From positions 473,891-537,890 of the forward strand of contig NZ_FOVZ01000004.1 of NCBI RefSeq assembly GCF_900115295.1: a DNA stretch of 64,000 bases, written 5' to 3'. Positions 62,438 to 64,000 of this stretch are shown here, in pieces (the first letter of the stretch is position 1; each line of letters begins with the position of its first letter). The DNA comes from Sphingomonas sp. OK281. Its GTDB lineage: Bacteria; Pseudomonadota; Alphaproteobacteria; Sphingomonadales; Sphingomonadaceae. Under the pieces are notes generated by a model. The model saw only the letters and a program-made list of their open reading frames with translations, made no database searches and was not told the origin of the DNA. The position numbers were made by a program, and so were the translations under genes.

Positions 62438-63366
62438 CGAACAGCGACCATCTGGGAGAGCAGCGCGCGCTGCTCTCCGCATTATACCGGACGCATGTCG
62501 AGCTTGGTTCTCACTACGCGCTGGTCGACTTTCCAGATCATGCGAACGTCGGCGACAGCGCGATCTGGCTCGGCGAACTCGCCATGCTGCGGGAGATAAC
62601 GGGACGCGATCCGTGTTACGTTTCGACCTGGCACGATTTCGATGTCGATGCATTTCGTAGCGCCTGCCCCGACGGAGTGCTGTTCCTGCATGGCGGCGGA
62701 AATCTTGGCGACATCTGGCCGCATCACCAGCGGTTCCGCGAGAACATCCTGGCAATGGTCCGCGATCGACCGGTCGTGCAGCTACCGCAATCGATCCATT
62801 TTCGCACGCCGTCGGAGGTCGAACGGTTCGCCGCGCTTGTCGCCGACCATCCGGACTTCGTCCTATACGTCCGCGATACGCGCAGCCTGGATTTCGCACG
62901 CAAGCAGCTGGCCTGCCCGTCCCACCTAGCGCCGGACTCGGCGTATGCGCTGGGCGAGCAATCGCGCGGCGCGCCGCAATACGACGTATTGATGCTGATG
63001 CGTACCGACGACGAACGACAAGGCTATGCGGTACCTTCGGCCGATCCAGCGACCGTCGTGGATTGGCTGGAAGACGATGCGGATCTACCGTTCGGAGTCG
63101 ATGCCAAAGCACGCGAAGCCCAAGCCGTCGCACGCGTCGATCGTGGGCTGCGATTGCTCGCGCAGGGGCGGGTCGTCGTGACGGACCGGCTGCATGGTCA
63201 CATTCTCGCCGACCTGCTCGGCATTCGGCACGTCGTCCTCGACAACGACTACGGCAAGATCGCCGCGTATCTCGACGCCTGGCCCGCCCCGGACTCGATC
63301 GTGACGAGGGCGTCGACGATCGAACACGCCATGGTTCTTGCCACGCAGCGCGTAGGCGCGCGGTGA
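62434..63366 (+). CDS. polysaccharide pyruvyl transferase family protein
   Basis: A 310-aa protein with family motifs NVGDSAIWLGELAML near the N-terminus, FLHGGGNLGDIWPHHQRFRENI, VQLPQSIHF and VVTDRLHGHILADLLGIRHVVLDNDYGKI. Such enzymes attach pyruvate ketals to sugars using phosphoenolpyruvate, giving acidic exopolysaccharide. Its position in the operon suggests a pyruvylated capsule or exopolysaccharide. It overlaps both neighbouring genes by 4 bp. Confidence 0.92.
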   Translation: MTNSDHLGEQRALLSALYRTHVELGSHYALVDFPDHANVGDSAIWLGELAMLREITGRDPCYVSTWHDFDVDAFRSACPDGVLFLHGGGNLGDIWPHHQRFRENILAMVRDRPVVQLPQSIHFRTPSEVERFAALVADHPDFVLYVRDTRSLDFARKQLACPSHLAPDSAYALGEQSRGAPQYDVLMLMRTDDERQGYAVPSADPATVVDWLEDDADLPFGVDAKAREAQAVARVDRGLRLLAQGRVVVTDRLHGHILADLLGIRHVVLDNDYGKIAAYLDAWPAPDSIVTRASTIEHAMVLATQRVGAR

Positions 63367-64000
63367 CTGCCGCCGTCGACGTGAGCCTACTCGTCTGCAC
63401 GCGCAATCGCGCTGGCTCGCTGGCAGCGACGCTAGAGTCCGTGGAGCGGGCGGCAACGTATGCCAGAAACACGACCGTGGAGGTCGTCGTGGTCGACAAT
63501 GGCTCGGTCGACAACACGCCGCAGCGACTGGCGCAGTGGCAAGCCGGGCAGACTTTACCGGTCCACCTCGTCCACGAACCGCATCCCGGGCTCGCCCGCG
63601 CACGCAACGCCGGGCTTGCGCGCTGCACCGGGCGCATCATCGCGATGACGGACGACGACTGTGTCCTGCATCAAGACTATTTCGCCGCCGTATGTGCCGC
63701 GTTCCAAAGGGCCAGCGGACCGGCGATCATCGGCGGTCGCATCCTGCTCGGCAACCCGGCCGATCTCCCCGTAACGATCAAGCTCGAGGACCATCCCATG
63801 GTCGCGCCGTCGCACGGGTTTCCGGGTGGGTTCATCATGGGAGCAAATCTGGCGTTCACCGCGGATGTTGTGCGGTTGACGGGATGCTTCGACGAACGGT
63901 TCGGGGCCGGCGCGCCCTTCGTGTCCGCGGAGGATACGGATTTCCTGTTTCGTGCAGCGGGCCTCGACGTTGCGGTGCTCTATGACCCGCTGATGGTCGT
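63363..64000 (+). CDS. family 2 glycosyltransferase, truncated by the window end
   Basis: GTG start overlapping the preceding stop (GTGA). VDVSLLVCTRNRAGSLAATLESVERAA begins the GT-A fold; VVVVDNGSVDNT, GLARARNAGLARCTGRIIAMTDDDC (with the DDD metal motif) and FDERFGAGAPFVSAEDTDFLFRAA follow. At least 212 codons are visible and the gene runs off the right edge, so its length and C-terminus are not known. It continues the sugar-assembly operon. Confidence 0.92.
   Translation, partial: MTAAVDVSLLVCTRNRAGSLAATLESVERAATYARNTTVEVVVVDNGSVDNTPQRLAQWQAGQTLPVHLVHEPHPGLARARNAGLARCTGRIIAMTDDDCVLHQDYFAAVCAAFQRASGPAIIGGRILLGNPADLPVTIKLEDHPMVAPSHGFPGGFIMGANLAFTADVVRLTGCFDERFGAGAPFVSAEDTDFLFRAAGLDVAVLYDPLMV

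Noticed and set aside
1..64000. CRISPR arrays, tRNA or rRNA genes, replication origin
   Set aside because: No regularly spaced short repeats, no tRNA-like cloverleaf and no DnaA-box cluster were noticed; the dispersed 62-bp copies are kilobases apart and are not a CRISPR.

Overview
This 64 kb window is chromosomal DNA from a high-GC alphaproteobacterium, most likely Sphingomonas or a close relative. The assignment rests on gene content: two TonB-dependent receptors, a FecI/FecR pair, a tryptophan-halogenase/DUF6445 pair, a DUF6894 protein, SatD, and diaminopimelate decarboxylase beside small sphingomonad-type proteins. No rRNA, tRNA or CRISPR array was found.

Layout. (1) 1-7.9 kb is a defence module: a Vsr-type nuclease on + meets a tightly packed - operon of a MORC/GHKL ATPase, a Z1-domain helicase-like protein, a DUF4420 PD-(D/E)XK nuclease and an AIPR protein. 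A run of ten G lies at the start codon of the first gene. (2) 8.2-12.1 kb carries a decayed IS6-family transposase, a two-gene unit with an HExxH protein, an orphan gene and a decayed IS3-family transposase. (3) 12.2-20.4 kb holds regulator/enzyme pairs (MFS/TetR, SDR/HxlR, hydrolase/LysR), a Tat-exported SDR and a thioesterase. (4) 20.4-26.9 kb is a complete tripartite RND efflux locus around a TetR regulator, with two matching operator-like palindromes. (5) 27-34.7 kb has small unknown genes, a Crp/Fnr regulator, a NYN-LOTUS protein, a TIR protein, and SatD with a membrane partner. (6) 34.8-45.8 kb is mainly metabolism and transport: lysA cluster, TauD-like dioxygenase plus MFS, aldo/keto reductase plus SDR, and a Bcr/CflA-type MFS. 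(7) 45.9-57.6 kb is a nutrient-uptake region: TonB receptor, FecI-like sigma factor, FecR-like anti-sigma, STN-type TonB receptor, six-hairpin glycosidase-like protein, and convergent DUF6445 and halogenase genes. (8) 58-64 kb has a potassium channel fused to the remains of a glycosyltransferase, a frameshifted PIG-L deacetylase, and an intact overlapping run of glycosyltransferase and pyruvyltransferase genes leaving the window.

The most unusual signal is not a gene. Fifteen copies of a 62-bp element lie between genes from 12.0 to 57.8 kb. They align almost without gaps, fourteen share one orientation regardless of neighbouring gene direction, and the consensus is a head-to-tail dimer of a degenerate 18-bp unit (CCCA, four variable bases, CGG-A/C-CATTCG) at 35-bp pitch. 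None occurs in the defence island or the two decayed-IS segments (1-12 kb), which fits later acquisition of that part.
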